A stretch of DNA of 64,000 nucleotides from CBDDBU01 sp965226045 (GTDB lineage: Bacteria > Pseudomonadota > Alphaproteobacteria > VGEJ01): positions 62,001 to 126,000 of the forward strand of contig CBDDBU010000022.1 in NCBI GenBank assembly GCA_965226045.1. The letters are read 5' to 3'. The notes beneath the pieces were generated by a model. That model saw only the letters and a list, made by a program, of their open reading frames with translations, did no database searches and had not been told where the DNA came from. Positions 29,088 to 37,233 of this stretch are shown one piece after another (the first letter of the stretch is position 1; every line of letters starts with the position of its first letter). Both the position numbers and the translations under genes were made by a program.

Positions 29088-29455
29088 GGGCGTGGTCAAG
29101 GGCGAGGACATAGTTGTGAACCTCGCGCGCATCATGGGCGATGGGCTCGCGCGCTTCGGCTTCGAACAGAAAGAGATCGGACAGAGTGGTGATCGTGCCC
29201 CCGATCCGCGACGACGCTACCGCCTCGCGCCGCCGGAAAGGGCCGATCAAGAGGTGCGGGTTGGGGAGAGTGCGGCCAACGCCGCTCAGCTCGCCGAGTC
29301 GCGCGGCCGCCTCGGTCGCGAAGCAAACAACGGCCCTCGATCGAACGCGGGCGGCAGCGGATGCGGCACGAAAGCCCACTGGCCGCCGATCGTCGACACC
29401 AGTTGCCCGGCCGGCGAGGCGTTGAAATCGTCCGGAGTCACAACGTGTCCCTGAA

Positions 29456-29521
29456 GTACATTCCGGGTCGCCGAATTATACCAAACGGGAGTTTAGTACA
29501 ATTCGTTCGCCGGGAATGTAC
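29456..29521. repeat. Interrupted inverted repeat upstream of the fic remnant
   Basis: Two 26-nt arms, 29456-29481 and 29496-29521, match in inverted orientation at 19 of 26 positions. Outer blocks are GTACATTCC, inner blocks CGAATT, with a 14-nt spacer. The site is A+T-richer than its surroundings. It lies 15 bp upstream of the fic start and 68 bp or more beyond the response-regulator stop. It could be an operator or promoter element of the former fic gene, or a hairpin terminator; no T-tract supports the latter. Confidence 0.45.
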
Positions 29522-29588
29522 GTAGCTACAACACCGCGACGCTATATGTGGGGATCAGAAATCGCCGACACACAAGTATGCCCACGCC

Positions 29589-30278
29589 TCAGGGGGCAAG
29601 GCGATAGCCGCCGGGTTCGGTGACCAGGAGTTCGGCGCCGGTCGGATCGCGTTCGATTTTTTGGCGCAGCCGATAGATGTGGGTTTCGAGCGTGTGGGTT
29701 GTGACCCCGGCGTTGTAGCCCCACACCTCCGATAGTAGGACATCGCGCGCCACCACCTTGTCGCCGGCGCGATAGAGGTATTTGAGGATCGCGGTCTCCT
29801 TCTCGGTCAGGCGGACCTTGTCGTTGGCGCCCTCGTCGAGCAACAGCTTGGCGCTCGGGCGGAAAGTAAAGCGGCCGATCGAGAACACCGCGTCCTCGCT
29901 TTGCTCGTGCTGGCGCAGGTGGGCGCGGATGCGCGCCAGCAGGACGTTGAGGCGGAACGGCTTGGTCACATAGTCGTTGGCGGCCGATTCCAGCCCGAGG
30001 ATGGTGTCGGCGTCAGTCTCCGCCGCCGTCAGCATGATGATCGGGGCGGCGACGTTGTTCTTGCGCATCAATCGGCAGACCTCGCGCCCGTCGAGGTCGG
30101 GCAGGTCGGCATCGAGCAGGATCATGTCGAAGTGCTCGGCCTTGGCCGTTTCGAGGCCGGCCGCGCCGGTGCCGGCCTCGACGGTGGCGAAGCCCTCGGT
30201 CAGCTCGAGCTGTTCGCGCAAGGATTCGCGCAAGGGCTGGTCGTCACCGACGAGAAGTATTTTCTTCGCGGTGGTCAT
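29589..30278 (-). CDS. OmpR/PhoB-family response regulator
   Basis: The receiver domain has the acidic pair in ILLVGDDQPLRESL, the phospho-acceptor in MILLDADLPDLDG, the switch Thr in MLTAAETD, and the Lys in YVTKPFRLNVLLARI. The C-terminal winged helix is visible as VRLTEKETAILKYLYRAGDK, RDVLLSEVWGYNAGVTTHTL and ETHIYRLRQKIERDPTGAEL. It is a cytoplasmic DNA-binding regulator of a two-component pair. No histidine kinase gene is adjacent, so the partner and regulon are unknown. Confidence 0.93.
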   Translation of the reverse strand: MTTAKKILLVGDDQPLRESLREQLELTEGFATVEAGTGAAGLETAKAEHFDMILLDADLPDLDGREVCRLMRKNNVAAPIIMLTAAETDADTILGLESAANDYVTKPFRLNVLLARIRAHLRQHEQSEDAVFSIGRFTFRPSAKLLLDEGANDKVRLTEKETAILKYLYRAGDKVVARDVLLSEVWGYNAGVTTHTLETHIYRLRQKIERDPTGAELLVTEPGGYRLAP

Positions 30279-30380
30279 GTTCGGGTCATCCTCGCGGGGT
30301 GGCGGGGCCAGCGCCCGTCAGGGACCGGCATCCGTCACGGAGATGGGACAAATCCACGACATTTCAACCGTTGTCCCGGC

Positions 30381-31279
30381 TCAAGCGACGCTGGCGAGAC
30401 CGATCACGGCCCGCGCCAGCGCGCTTCCGGGCTCGGCGAGGTCGTCGATCACGTTGAAATGATTGCGATCGGCGACGACCAGCACGTCGCAGTCAAAGCC
30501 GCGGCTGCGCCACGCCTCGGCATAAGCCGCCGTCTGGCGCGCGAACTCCGCAGTCTCCTCGGCGCCATAGGCCAGCACTAGCGGACACGGCGCCACCGGC
30601 AGGTTGTGAATCGGGCTATTGCGGGCGACCGCGCCCTCGTCGAGGTTCAGGACCTGGTTCTGGTAGCTGAGGCGGATCGGCTCGATATCGTGGATGCCGC
30701 TGATCGCGCACACCCCCTTGATCGGCGCGACCAGCATGCCGGCGGCGAAACTCGGCCAGTCGGTCGCCAGCAGCATCGTCGCCAGATGGCCGCCGGCCGA
30801 GTGGCCCGACACGCTGAGCCGGTCGCGATCGGCCCCGAAGTCGCTGGCGCGGCGCCACACCCAGGCCAGCGCCGCGCGGTTCTGGCGCACGATCTCGTCG
30901 ATATCGACGGCCGGCGCGAGGTCGTAGTTGACGACGACGACCGTAATGCCGGCGGCGACCAACGCCTCGGCGAGGTAGCTGTAGTCCTTTTTGTCGAGAT
31001 TCTGCCAGTAGCCGCCGTGGATGAAGATGTGCACGCGCGCGTTCGGCGCGGCGGCCGGGAAGACATCGAGCGTTCGCCGGCGCGCCGCCGCCCCCGGAGA
31101 ACCCGACGCCGCTCCTTGGGCGCCTCGCCATAACGCAGGTCGAGGCGGCAGTCGAGGCGCTCGCGGGTCGCCCGGCTGCGCGCGTCCCAGGCGTCGAAAT
31201 AGGTCTGGAACTCAGGATGACGCTCGCGAAGCTGGTACTGCGCGTCAAGGCCCGCCTGGTCGTAGTCGAGATATTGCAT
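30381..31279 (-). pseudogene. kynB: Kynurenine formamidase (arylformamidase) gene, frameshifted by a 41-bp IS-derived insert
   Basis: From ATG 31279 the frame reads MQYLDYDQAGLDAQYQLRER to LDLRYGEAPKE. The rest continues in another frame as ARVHIFIHGGYWQNLDKKDY (oxyanion HGGYW), LSVSGHSAGGHLATMLL (nucleophile GHSAGG) and the His region VVADRNHFNVIDDL. The family joins these parts through a short RLDVFP-type linker. Here the linker carries 41 bp (31073-31113) identical to part of the IS1182 transposase gene, and 41 is not a multiple of three. The enzyme hydrolyses N-formylkynurenine. A short product from an internal start is possible, but full function is unlikely. Confidence 0.85.
31073..31113. 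repeat. 41-bp exact copy of IS1182 transposase sequence inside kynB
   Basis: Bases 31073-31113 are identical to 60223-60263 within the plus-strand IS1182 transposase gene, and to the reverse complement of 31741-31781 in the nearby copy. The bases on either side differ. It sits exactly where the kynB reading frame breaks. It has no IS ends or target duplication, so it is not an ordinary insertion. Confidence 0.9.
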
Positions 31280-31290
31280 CGCCCCCCTAG

Positions 31291-32968
31291 CAGCCTGTCG
31301 GACTGAGGTCCGCGAGAATGGGTGTGGACGGATCGCGATGTGGAGAGGTCATGGGATCGAGCGCCTTTCGTGAGGACACGGAGTGCGGTCGCTTGGCCGC
31401 GCGTACCGCAGGGTGAGTATACTCTTATGCCCTCTCGTGAGGGCACGAAGTACGTTCGCTTGCTCGCGCGTGCCGCAAGGCGAGCATACTCTTATTCCTT
31501 TTCGCGAGGTACGGAGTCCGGCCGCCTGCTCAAGCGTATTGCAAGGTGAACATTCTCTTTATGTTCCAGGCCAGGGTCACCAGGTTCCATTCGCCCGTGA
31601 CCTTGTCCAGGCCGCGTAGCGAGAACTGGCGGAAGCCCATGGCCGATTTGATGATGCCGAACACCGGTTCCGGCGTTTGCTTGCGCAGGGCGTAGAGTTG
31701 CCGGCCCTCGGGCGTCGCCAGTCGATGTGTCATCGCTTCCAGCGGCGTCGGGTTCTCCGGGGGCGGCGGCGCGCCGGCGAAGCGGTCCTTCCAGGAGAGA
31801 TGATGGCGTTCCCGGCCGGGCGTGATCAACGGCGCGATCTCGGCCTCGGCGCAGGCGTTCACGTTGGCCTCGCTGAAGTAGCCGCTGTCCGCCAGCAGGG
31901 TCTCGGGCGCGCCCAGCGCCTCGGGAAGGCGGGCGAGCGCTTCCAGCGCCGGCTCGATTTGCCGCTTGTCGTTGGGGGCCTGGACCACGTCGTTGGTGAC
32001 CACCAGCAGGCTGTCGGCCGCCACCAGGGCTTGGGCGTTGTAGGCCTGTTCGAAGCCGCCGCCGGCCACCGGCATGATGCGCGAGTCCGCGTCGGTCAGA
32101 TTGACCTGGTCCTTCGGCCCGGGCCCGGCCACCGGCGGCTCGGGTGGACGGCCGCCCGGCTTGCGGCCCGTCTTCTCGGCCTTCTCCGCGCGCGCCTCGA
32201 GCTTCGCCTCGTACTCGGCCCGTTCCCGCTCAAGGCGTTCGCGCGCCCGCGCCTCGATCACCGCCTTAGCCTCGGCGATGCGGGCCAGACGATCCTCGCG
32301 CCGGGCCAGTTCCTCGGGCACCGACATCCCGTCGGGCACATCCGCCCCATCGGCCGCCTCCGCCAACGCCATCAACTCCGCCACCTCGGCCTTCAACCGG
32401 GCTTCGAGCTCGCAGGCGTGTTTCCACGACAGCGCGCTGTGCCGGCTCGCGTTGGCGTGCACCTTGGTGCCGTCCAGCGCCACCGTGCCGAGCTTCAGCA
32501 CCCCGGCTTCCCGGGCCAGCAGCAGCACCTCGACGAACAGCCCTTCGATCCGGTCGAGAAAACGCCGCCGGAACGCGGCGATGGTATCGTGGTCGGGATG
32601 ATCGTTGGCCGCGATGAAGCGGAAAGCGACAGAATCATAGGTCGCGCGCTCCAACTTGCGGCTCGAAAACACCCCCGTGGCGTAGCCGTAGACCAGAAGC
32701 CCCAGCAGCATGCTCGGGTGATAGGACGCCGAGCCCGAGCCGCGATAGGCCTTCACGAACGCCGAGAGGTCCAACTGCTCGATCACCTCGACCACGAAGC
32801 GCGCCAGATGCCGCTCGGGAAGCCATTCCTCCACCGACGGCGGCAGCAGAAACCCCGTCTCCCGGTCGACCGGTCGGAAATTGCTCATGACGGCCTCCAT
32901 CACGCGCGGGCAAATCAACTGATACCATCGAATCCTATTTCGACTCCCGGCTCAAGTCCGACAGGCTG
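31291..32968 (-). mobile_element. IS1182-family insertion sequence, copy 1
   Basis: The 1,678-bp element is bounded by inverted repeats CAGCCTGTCGGACT and flanked on both sides by CTAG (31287-31290 and 32969-32972), a palindromic target duplication. The left part (31291-31529) holds three imperfect 66-67 bp repeats that echo the 3' end of the transposase gene. It lies between kynB and kynA; the right CTAG contains the kynA stop codon. Its encoded proteins on both strands are identical to those of copy 2 at 59036-60713, which points to recent transposition. Confidence 0.93.
31530..32918 (-). CDS. IS1182-family transposase, copy 1
   Basis: The 462-residue protein begins with the DUF772-type N-terminal domain (HPSMLLGLLVYGYATGVFSS; NDHPDHDTIAAFRRRF). 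The DDE core has LDGTKVHANASRHSALSW and LLADSGYFSEANVNA. The C-terminal domain has TPEPVFGIIKSAMGFRQFSL and NLVTLAWNIKRMFTL. A Lys/Glu-rich coiled coil lies between the first and second catalytic parts. It is uninterrupted and should be active. It is predicted to cut and paste the element at CTAG sites. Confidence 0.94.
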   Translation of the reverse strand: MICPRVMEAVMSNFRPVDRETGFLLPPSVEEWLPERHLARFVVEVIEQLDLSAFVKAYRGSGSASYHPSMLLGLLVYGYATGVFSSRKLERATYDSVAFRFIAANDHPDHDTIAAFRRRFLDRIEGLFVEVLLLAREAGVLKLGTVALDGTKVHANASRHSALSWKHACELEARLKAEVAELMALAEAADGADVPDGMSVPEELARREDRLARIAEAKAVIEARARERLERERAEYEAKLEARAEKAEKTGRKPGGRPPEPPVAGPGPKDQVNLTDADSRIMPVAGGGFEQAYNAQALVAADSLLVVTNDVVQAPNDKRQIEPALEALARLPEALGAPETLLADSGYFSEANVNACAEAEIAPLITPGRERHHLSWKDRFAGAPPPPENPTPLEAMTHRLATPEGRQLYALRKQTPEPVFGIIKSAMGFRQFSLRGLDKVTGEWNLVTLAWNIKRMFTLQYA

Positions 32969-33820
32969 CTAGAGACTCGTCCGCACCGACCACAGTTCGG
33001 GAAAGAACTGGCGATCGAGCACGCCACGCAGGTAAGCCACCCCCGACGAGCCGCCCGTACCGCGCCGCCGGCCGATCACCCGTTCGACCGTCGTCACATG
33101 GCGAAACCGCCACTGTTGAAACCAGCCGGCTACATCGACCAAATCCTCGGCGAGTTTATACAGCTCCCAATGCCGCGCTACGTCCTGATACACCGCCCGC
33201 CACGCCGCCTCGACGCTGGCCTGAGGTTCGTAAGGCCGCGCGAAATCGCGCCCCAGCACGCTTTCGAGGATGGTGAAGCCGCGCCGGGCCAGCAAGTTGA
33301 TCGCTTCATCGTACAGGCTCGGGTGGGCCAGCGCTTGGGTGAGTTCGCTGGCGACCTCGGGCAGGTGGGCGAACGGCCGGATCATCTCCGCGTTCTTGTT
33401 GCCCATGGCGAACTCAAGCAACCGATATTGGCGCGACTGCAACCCCGAGGCGCGGCCGAGTCGGTCGCGAAAAGCCAGGTAATCGGCCGGTGTCAGCGTC
33501 GACACGATGTCCCACGATTGGATGACCTGGGCCTGGATGCGCGATACCCGCGCCAGCATCTTGAACGCTTGCTGCGGCTCATCGGCGCGCAGGCGCGCGG
33601 TGGCGGCGGCGACCTAGTGCAACATCAGCTTGAACCACAGCTCGGTCGTCTGGTGCAAAACGATGAATAGGAGTTCGTCGTGGCTGTCGCTGAGCGGCGC
33701 CTGCGCGGCGAGGAGGGAATCAAGCCGCAGGTAGTCGGCATAGGCCATCGTCTCCCAAAAATCGGTGTGGATACCGCTTTCGGGATCGCCGTCCGTGGCC
33801 TCGCCCCGGGGGCCGCTCAT
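32969..33820 (-). pseudogene. kynA: Tryptophan 2,3-dioxygenase gene with one in-frame stop
   Basis: The N-terminal piece reads DFWETMAYADYLRLDSLLAA and HDELLFIVLHQTTELWFKLM, with the heme-pocket LHQTTELW motif. The next codon after KLMLH is TAG (33614-33616 on the plus strand reads CTA). The same frame continues as VAAATARLRADEPQQAFKML, ARVSRIQAQVIQSWDIVSTL and RDRLGRASGLQSRQYRLLEF to FFPELWSVRTSL. The family has Glu at the stop position, so a single G-to-T change (GAG to TAG) explains it. The enzyme would open the indole ring of tryptophan to N-formylkynurenine. An alternative start is ATG 33937. The gene is otherwise undamaged. Confidence 0.88.
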
Positions 33821-33974
33821 GGGCCGCTCATGGCCGGCACTCTGGACCGCTGGCACGCGGCCGACAAGGGTGGAGGGGCGATTTGCCGCCGCGCCCAGCG
33901 CCCGAGCTTGCTTGCTATTGTCGGACGCACCCGACATTGTCGTTACCCCCTCCTCAACCGCGCGATGCACCGCC

Positions 33975-35162
33975 ATGCCCCGCTCCCAGCCAGCTGACAG
34001 GCCGGTTTCCACAGCCCCAGTGACGCCGGCGGATGTGACAGGGGCGGGGGCAAGGCGCCTGCTGGCCGTGGATCGGGCCATCGACGATCTTCGCCGCCGC
34101 GTGCCGGTGATTATCACCAACGGCGCGACGAGCCATGCGGTGGCTGCGGCCGAGCTCGCGAACGACGCCACCTTGACGTGGATCGGGCGCCTCGGCGCCG
34201 CCGCGCCAGCCCTCGCGATCACCGCACACCGCGCCCGCACGCTGCACATCAGGCCGACCGGCGCCGAAGTGGTCGTCATTGTCGAGGCCCAAGGCTTGCC
34301 AGAAACCATGGGCTTGCCGGCCGCCGCGATCGCGACGTTGGTGGACCCGACCGCCGACCTCGCTCATCCCTTGCGCGGTCCGTTCGAGGTGGCGCCCGGG
34401 CCGCCGCCCGTCGGGTTTGGGGCGGCGCTGGTCCTGAACCGCCTGGCGCGTCTTCTGCCAGCGGCCGTCGTCGCGCCGGTGAATACAGGCGATGATCCGG
34501 CCGCCTTCGCGGCGCGCGAGTCGTTGCTTTGTGTCACCGTGGAGGACATCGAGTCGTACGAGACCGAAGCGGCGACCGCGTTGATCGCGGTGAGCGATGC
34601 CCATGTGCCGCTGGCCGGCGCGGCGGACGCCCGTGTCGTCGCCTTTCGCCCGGCCGACGGTGGCATCGAGCATCTGGCCATCGTGATCGGCGATCCCAGT
34701 CGATCGGCGCCGGTGCTGGTCCGCCTCCACTCCCAGTGTTTCACCGGCGATCTGTTGGCCAGCCTGCGCTGCGACTGCGGCCAGCAGCTGCGCGGCGCGG
34801 TCGAGGTGATCGCGGCCGAGGACGGCGGCGTCTTGCTCTATCTGGCGCAAGAGGGGCGGGGCATCGGGCTCATTAACAAACTCCGCGCCTACCAGCTCCA
34901 AGATCAGGGCTACGACACGATCGAGGCCAACCAGCGGCTTGGCTTCGAGGCCGACGAGCGAATCTTTCTGCCAGCGGCCGAGATGCTCCGCCGCCTCGGC
35001 TTCGAGCAGGTGCGCCTGCTGACCAACAATCCGCACAAGGTAACCGCGCTCCAGCATCACGGCATCGATGTGGTGGAGCGGGTGGCGCACAGCTTCCCGC
35101 CCACCGACCACAGCGTGCGCTACCTTGAGACCAAGGCCACGCGGTCGGGCCATTTGCTCTGA
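33975..35162 (+). CDS. ribA: GTP cyclohydrolase II with N-terminal extension
   Basis: The C-terminal ~200 residues are GTP cyclohydrolase II, the first step of riboflavin synthesis. Zinc ligands appear in SQCFTGDLLASLRCDCG (C-x10-C-x-C), followed by LLYLAQEGRGIGLINKLRAY, GYDTIEANQRLGFEADERIF and VRLLTNNPHKVTAL. The N-terminal ~190 residues (VDRAIDDLRRRVPVIITNGA onward) are an extension of unknown role seen in many alphaproteobacterial RibA proteins. ATG 33975 is chosen because upstream codons overlap kynA. It is divergent from kynA. Confidence 0.92.
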   Translation: MPRSQPADRPVSTAPVTPADVTGAGARRLLAVDRAIDDLRRRVPVIITNGATSHAVAAAELANDATLTWIGRLGAAAPALAITAHRARTLHIRPTGAEVVVIVEAQGLPETMGLPAAAIATLVDPTADLAHPLRGPFEVAPGPPPVGFGAALVLNRLARLLPAAVVAPVNTGDDPAAFAARESLLCVTVEDIESYETEAATALIAVSDAHVPLAGAADARVVAFRPADGGIEHLAIVIGDPSRSAPVLVRLHSQCFTGDLLASLRCDCGQQLRGAVEVIAAEDGGVLLYLAQEGRGIGLINKLRAYQLQDQGYDTIEANQRLGFEADERIFLPAAEMLRRLGFEQVRLLTNNPHKVTALQHHGIDVVERVAHSFPPTDHSVRYLETKATRSGHLL

Positions 35163-35294
35163 CCGATGCGCCCGGCGAGGCAAGACTTGCCCGCCATGCG
35201 CCGACGGTCACGCCTCCCTGAGCGCTATGTGTTTGTTATTAAACGAAACACGCGTGGGCATCGTTTGCTACGGGATTAAGGGGAAGGAACCTTC

Positions 35295-35963
35295 ATGTCG
35301 ATCAATCCCGCGCCTCTCGCGACCGAATCGCGGCCCTTCCCAGCGAGCGCCGCCAGCCTCGATCCGCGCCCACCCACGGCGGCGTCGGCCGAAGCGAACG
35401 GCGGCGACACGGCGTTTTGGGGCGAGGGCGGCTTCGACTTCGGCGACCTGCTCGATCTCATCAATCCCCTCCAGCACCTGCCGATCATCTCGACGCTCTA
35501 TCGCGCAATCACCGGCGACACGATCGCGCCGGGACCACGCCTGTTGGGCGGGGCGGCGTTCGGCGGCCCACTCGGCATGGCGTCGGCCATGATCAACCTG
35601 GCGATCGAGGACACGACCGGTCGCGACATCGGCGCCAACACCTTGGCACTGTTCGACCGTAAGGCGGGCCCGCCCGAGGTGGTGGCCATCGCCACGGCGC
35701 GGACGGCACCCCTCCAGGCGCTGGTATTGGCCCAGACCGAGGCGCCGGTCCTGGCGCGCGGCGCGGCGGCTGGCTCCGAAAGTCGGTCATTCGGTACGCC
35801 CACGACGCCGTCCATTGATGGCCCGCGCCGGCTCACATCGGCCGAGATCGCCGAGTTCGTGGCGCGCTACGAGAGCAGCCTGCTAATGGCGCGAACGCTG
35901 TACGAGCCGGAGGAAGGGCAACCCCTAATGCCGGCCCTGTTGGCTGTGAGGCGCTGGCGCTGA
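35295..35963 (+). CDS. Conserved alphaproteobacterial hypothetical protein
   Basis: The 222-residue protein has a good ribosome site (GGGGAAGG) before ATG 35295. A disordered N-terminus is followed by a compact block at about residues 45-110: FDFGDLLDLINPLQHLPII, STLYRAITGDTIAPGPRLLG and GAAFGGPLGMASAMINLAIE. The Gly-rich hydrophobic stretch may pack against a membrane. I recognise this block as recurring in alphaproteobacterial hypothetical proteins but know no function. The C-terminal third is low-complexity except for a short helix (SAEIAEFVARYESSLLMA). It precedes the YkuD gene by 20 bp and may share its transcript. Confidence 0.75.
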   Translation: MSINPAPLATESRPFPASAASLDPRPPTAASAEANGGDTAFWGEGGFDFGDLLDLINPLQHLPIISTLYRAITGDTIAPGPRLLGGAAFGGPLGMASAMINLAIEDTTGRDIGANTLALFDRKAGPPEVVAIATARTAPLQALVLAQTEAPVLARGAAAGSESRSFGTPTTPSIDGPRRLTSAEIAEFVARYESSLLMARTLYEPEEGQPLMPALLAVRRWR

Positions 35964-35983
35964 CAAGCGACGCCCGGACGGCG

Positions 35984-36484
35984 ATGGAAACCATCACCGT
36001 CGCCGCGCCTGGTATCGCCACGTGGGGCGCAAAACGCTATCGCTGCGCCCTCGGCGCGGGGGGCATCACGTCGTCGAAACGCGAAGGCGACGGCGCGACG
36101 CCAGTCGGCTGCTTCGCCCTGCGCTACGTCCTCTATCGCGCCGATCGCATGGGCCCGCCGGTCACCGGCTTGCGCCTCGAAACCATCGCGCCCGATGATG
36201 GCTGGTGCGACGATTCCCCCGATCCGAACTACAACCGACCGGTCACGTTGCCATACCCGGGCCGCACCGAGCGTCTTCATCGCGACGATGAGATTTACGA
36301 TGTGGTGGTCGTGCTCGGCCACAACGATGATCCAGTGGTGCCCGGCGACGGCAGCGCGGTTTTTCTCCACGTCGCCCGACCGGACTACGCGCCGACCGCC
36401 GGCTGCGTCGCCCTGACGCGGCCCGACCTGTTCGAACTGCTGGCTGGGTGCGGACCCAAGGCCCGGCTCCGCGTCGTCGGCTAG
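35984..36484 (+). CDS. L,D-transpeptidase (YkuD) family protein
   Basis: The 166-residue protein has the YkuD catalytic pattern: the conserved GHNDDP loop, then FLHVARPDYAPTAGCVALTR, where His and Cys form the catalytic pair (H...S/T-x-G-C-V-A-L). It lacks an obvious signal peptide, like other small YkuD proteins of the YafK/YcfS-unrelated DUF-type group. Members form 3-3 peptidoglycan cross-links or attach proteins to peptidoglycan. ATG 35984 leaves a 20-bp gap after the preceding gene. Confidence 0.88.
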   Translation: METITVAAPGIATWGAKRYRCALGAGGITSSKREGDGATPVGCFALRYVLYRADRMGPPVTGLRLETIAPDDGWCDDSPDPNYNRPVTLPYPGRTERLHRDDEIYDVVVVLGHNDDPVVPGDGSAVFLHVARPDYAPTAGCVALTRPDLFELLAGCGPKARLRVVG

Positions 36485-36510
36485 GTCGTCTAGTTCTTTG
36501 AGTCGAGCGG

Positions 36511-37206
36511 CTAGCGCGCTTCGCGGCCGCCGAAGATCGCCGTGCCCACCCGCACCTGAGTCGCGCCAAAGACGATGGCGATCTCGAAGTCGTGGCTCAT
36601 TCCCATGCTAAGGTGGGCTAGCCCGTTGCGCTCGGCGATCTTCCTCAGCAGCGCGAAGTGCAACGAGGGCTCCTCGTTCAGCGGCGGGACGCACATGAGC
36701 CCGATGATCGGCAGCTGGTACTCGTCGCGGCACGCGCGCACGAAGTCGTCGGCCTGATCAGGGGCGACCCCGTGCTTCTGCGGCTCCTCGCCTGTGTTGA
36801 CCTCGATGAAGCAATCGGGCCGGCGGCCGGCGCGGTCCATCTCCGCCGCCACCGCGCGCGCGAGCTTGGGCCGATCGATCGTTTCGATGACATCGGCCAG
36901 CCCGACGGCGACCCGCGCCTTGTTGGTTTGCAACGGTCCGATCAGGTGCAAGCGAACATCGGCGAAGTCGGCCTTGAGCGCGGGCCACTTGGTCTCCGCC
37001 TCCTGGACCCGGTTCTCGCCAAAGACCCGGTGGCCGGCCTCCAGGGCGGGTCGGATTCGGTCCTCGCCATGGGTCTTCGAGACGGCGACGAGGCTGACCG
37101 CGTCGCCCCGCCCCGCGCCCTCGGCCGCGGCGCGAATCCGCGCCCGCACCGCCGCGAGGTTGGCGGCGATATCGGGGATGGCGATAGCGTCCGTTTGCGA
37201 GGACAT
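36511..37206 (-). CDS. yggS: PLP homeostasis protein, YggS family
   Basis: The 231-residue protein is a single-domain alanine-racemase-like PLP-binding protein. The Lys region is VSLVAVSKTHGEDRIRPALE, with FGENRVQEAETKWPAL, LHLIGPLQTNKARVAV, FIEVNTGEEPQKHGV and HLSMGMSHDFEIAIVFGATQ. These are the YggS/PROSC signatures. It is thought to buffer pyridoxal phosphate and affect amino-acid pools; no enzymatic reaction is established. It is divergent from the thiE-like gene, 27 bp away. Confidence 0.95.
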   Translation of the reverse strand: MSSQTDAIAIPDIAANLAAVRARIRAAAEGAGRGDAVSLVAVSKTHGEDRIRPALEAGHRVFGENRVQEAETKWPALKADFADVRLHLIGPLQTNKARVAVGLADVIETIDRPKLARAVAAEMDRAGRRPDCFIEVNTGEEPQKHGVAPDQADDFVRACRDEYQLPIIGLMCVPPLNEEPSLHFALLRKIAERNGLAHLSMGMSHDFEIAIVFGATQVRVGTAIFGGREAR

Positions 37207-37233
37207 TTCAGCCGTGGCACTGTCACCGGCCCC

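Larger units (their letters stand above)
27606..29441 (-). pseudogene. Broken fic gene (Fic/DOC-family AMPylator), split by IS remnants
   Basis: Pieces of one Fic protein can be read leftward from GTG 29441. First comes an N-terminal Fic_N part (TLPNPHLLIGPFRRREAVAS, then TITTLSDLFLFEAEARE, after a frameshift near 29340). After the insertion at 28393-29087 there is LPVSLRLIREVHRILLLGVG and EFRTDQNWIAGVG. After another frameshift near 28145 comes the core motif HPFPDGNGRVG with its catalytic His. A TAA at 27972-27974 and a missing base near 27925 precede the C-terminal winged helix (VPVISIPRAAAHLNVTYHTA). Intact Fic proteins transfer AMP to target proteins. With at least four lesions plus an insertion it cannot be functional. 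Confidence 0.88.

Noticed and set aside
31677..32972. 431-codon plus-strand frame in IS1182 (and its twin at 59032-60327)
   Set aside because: It is antisense to the transposase; its identity in both copies only reflects identity of the IS.
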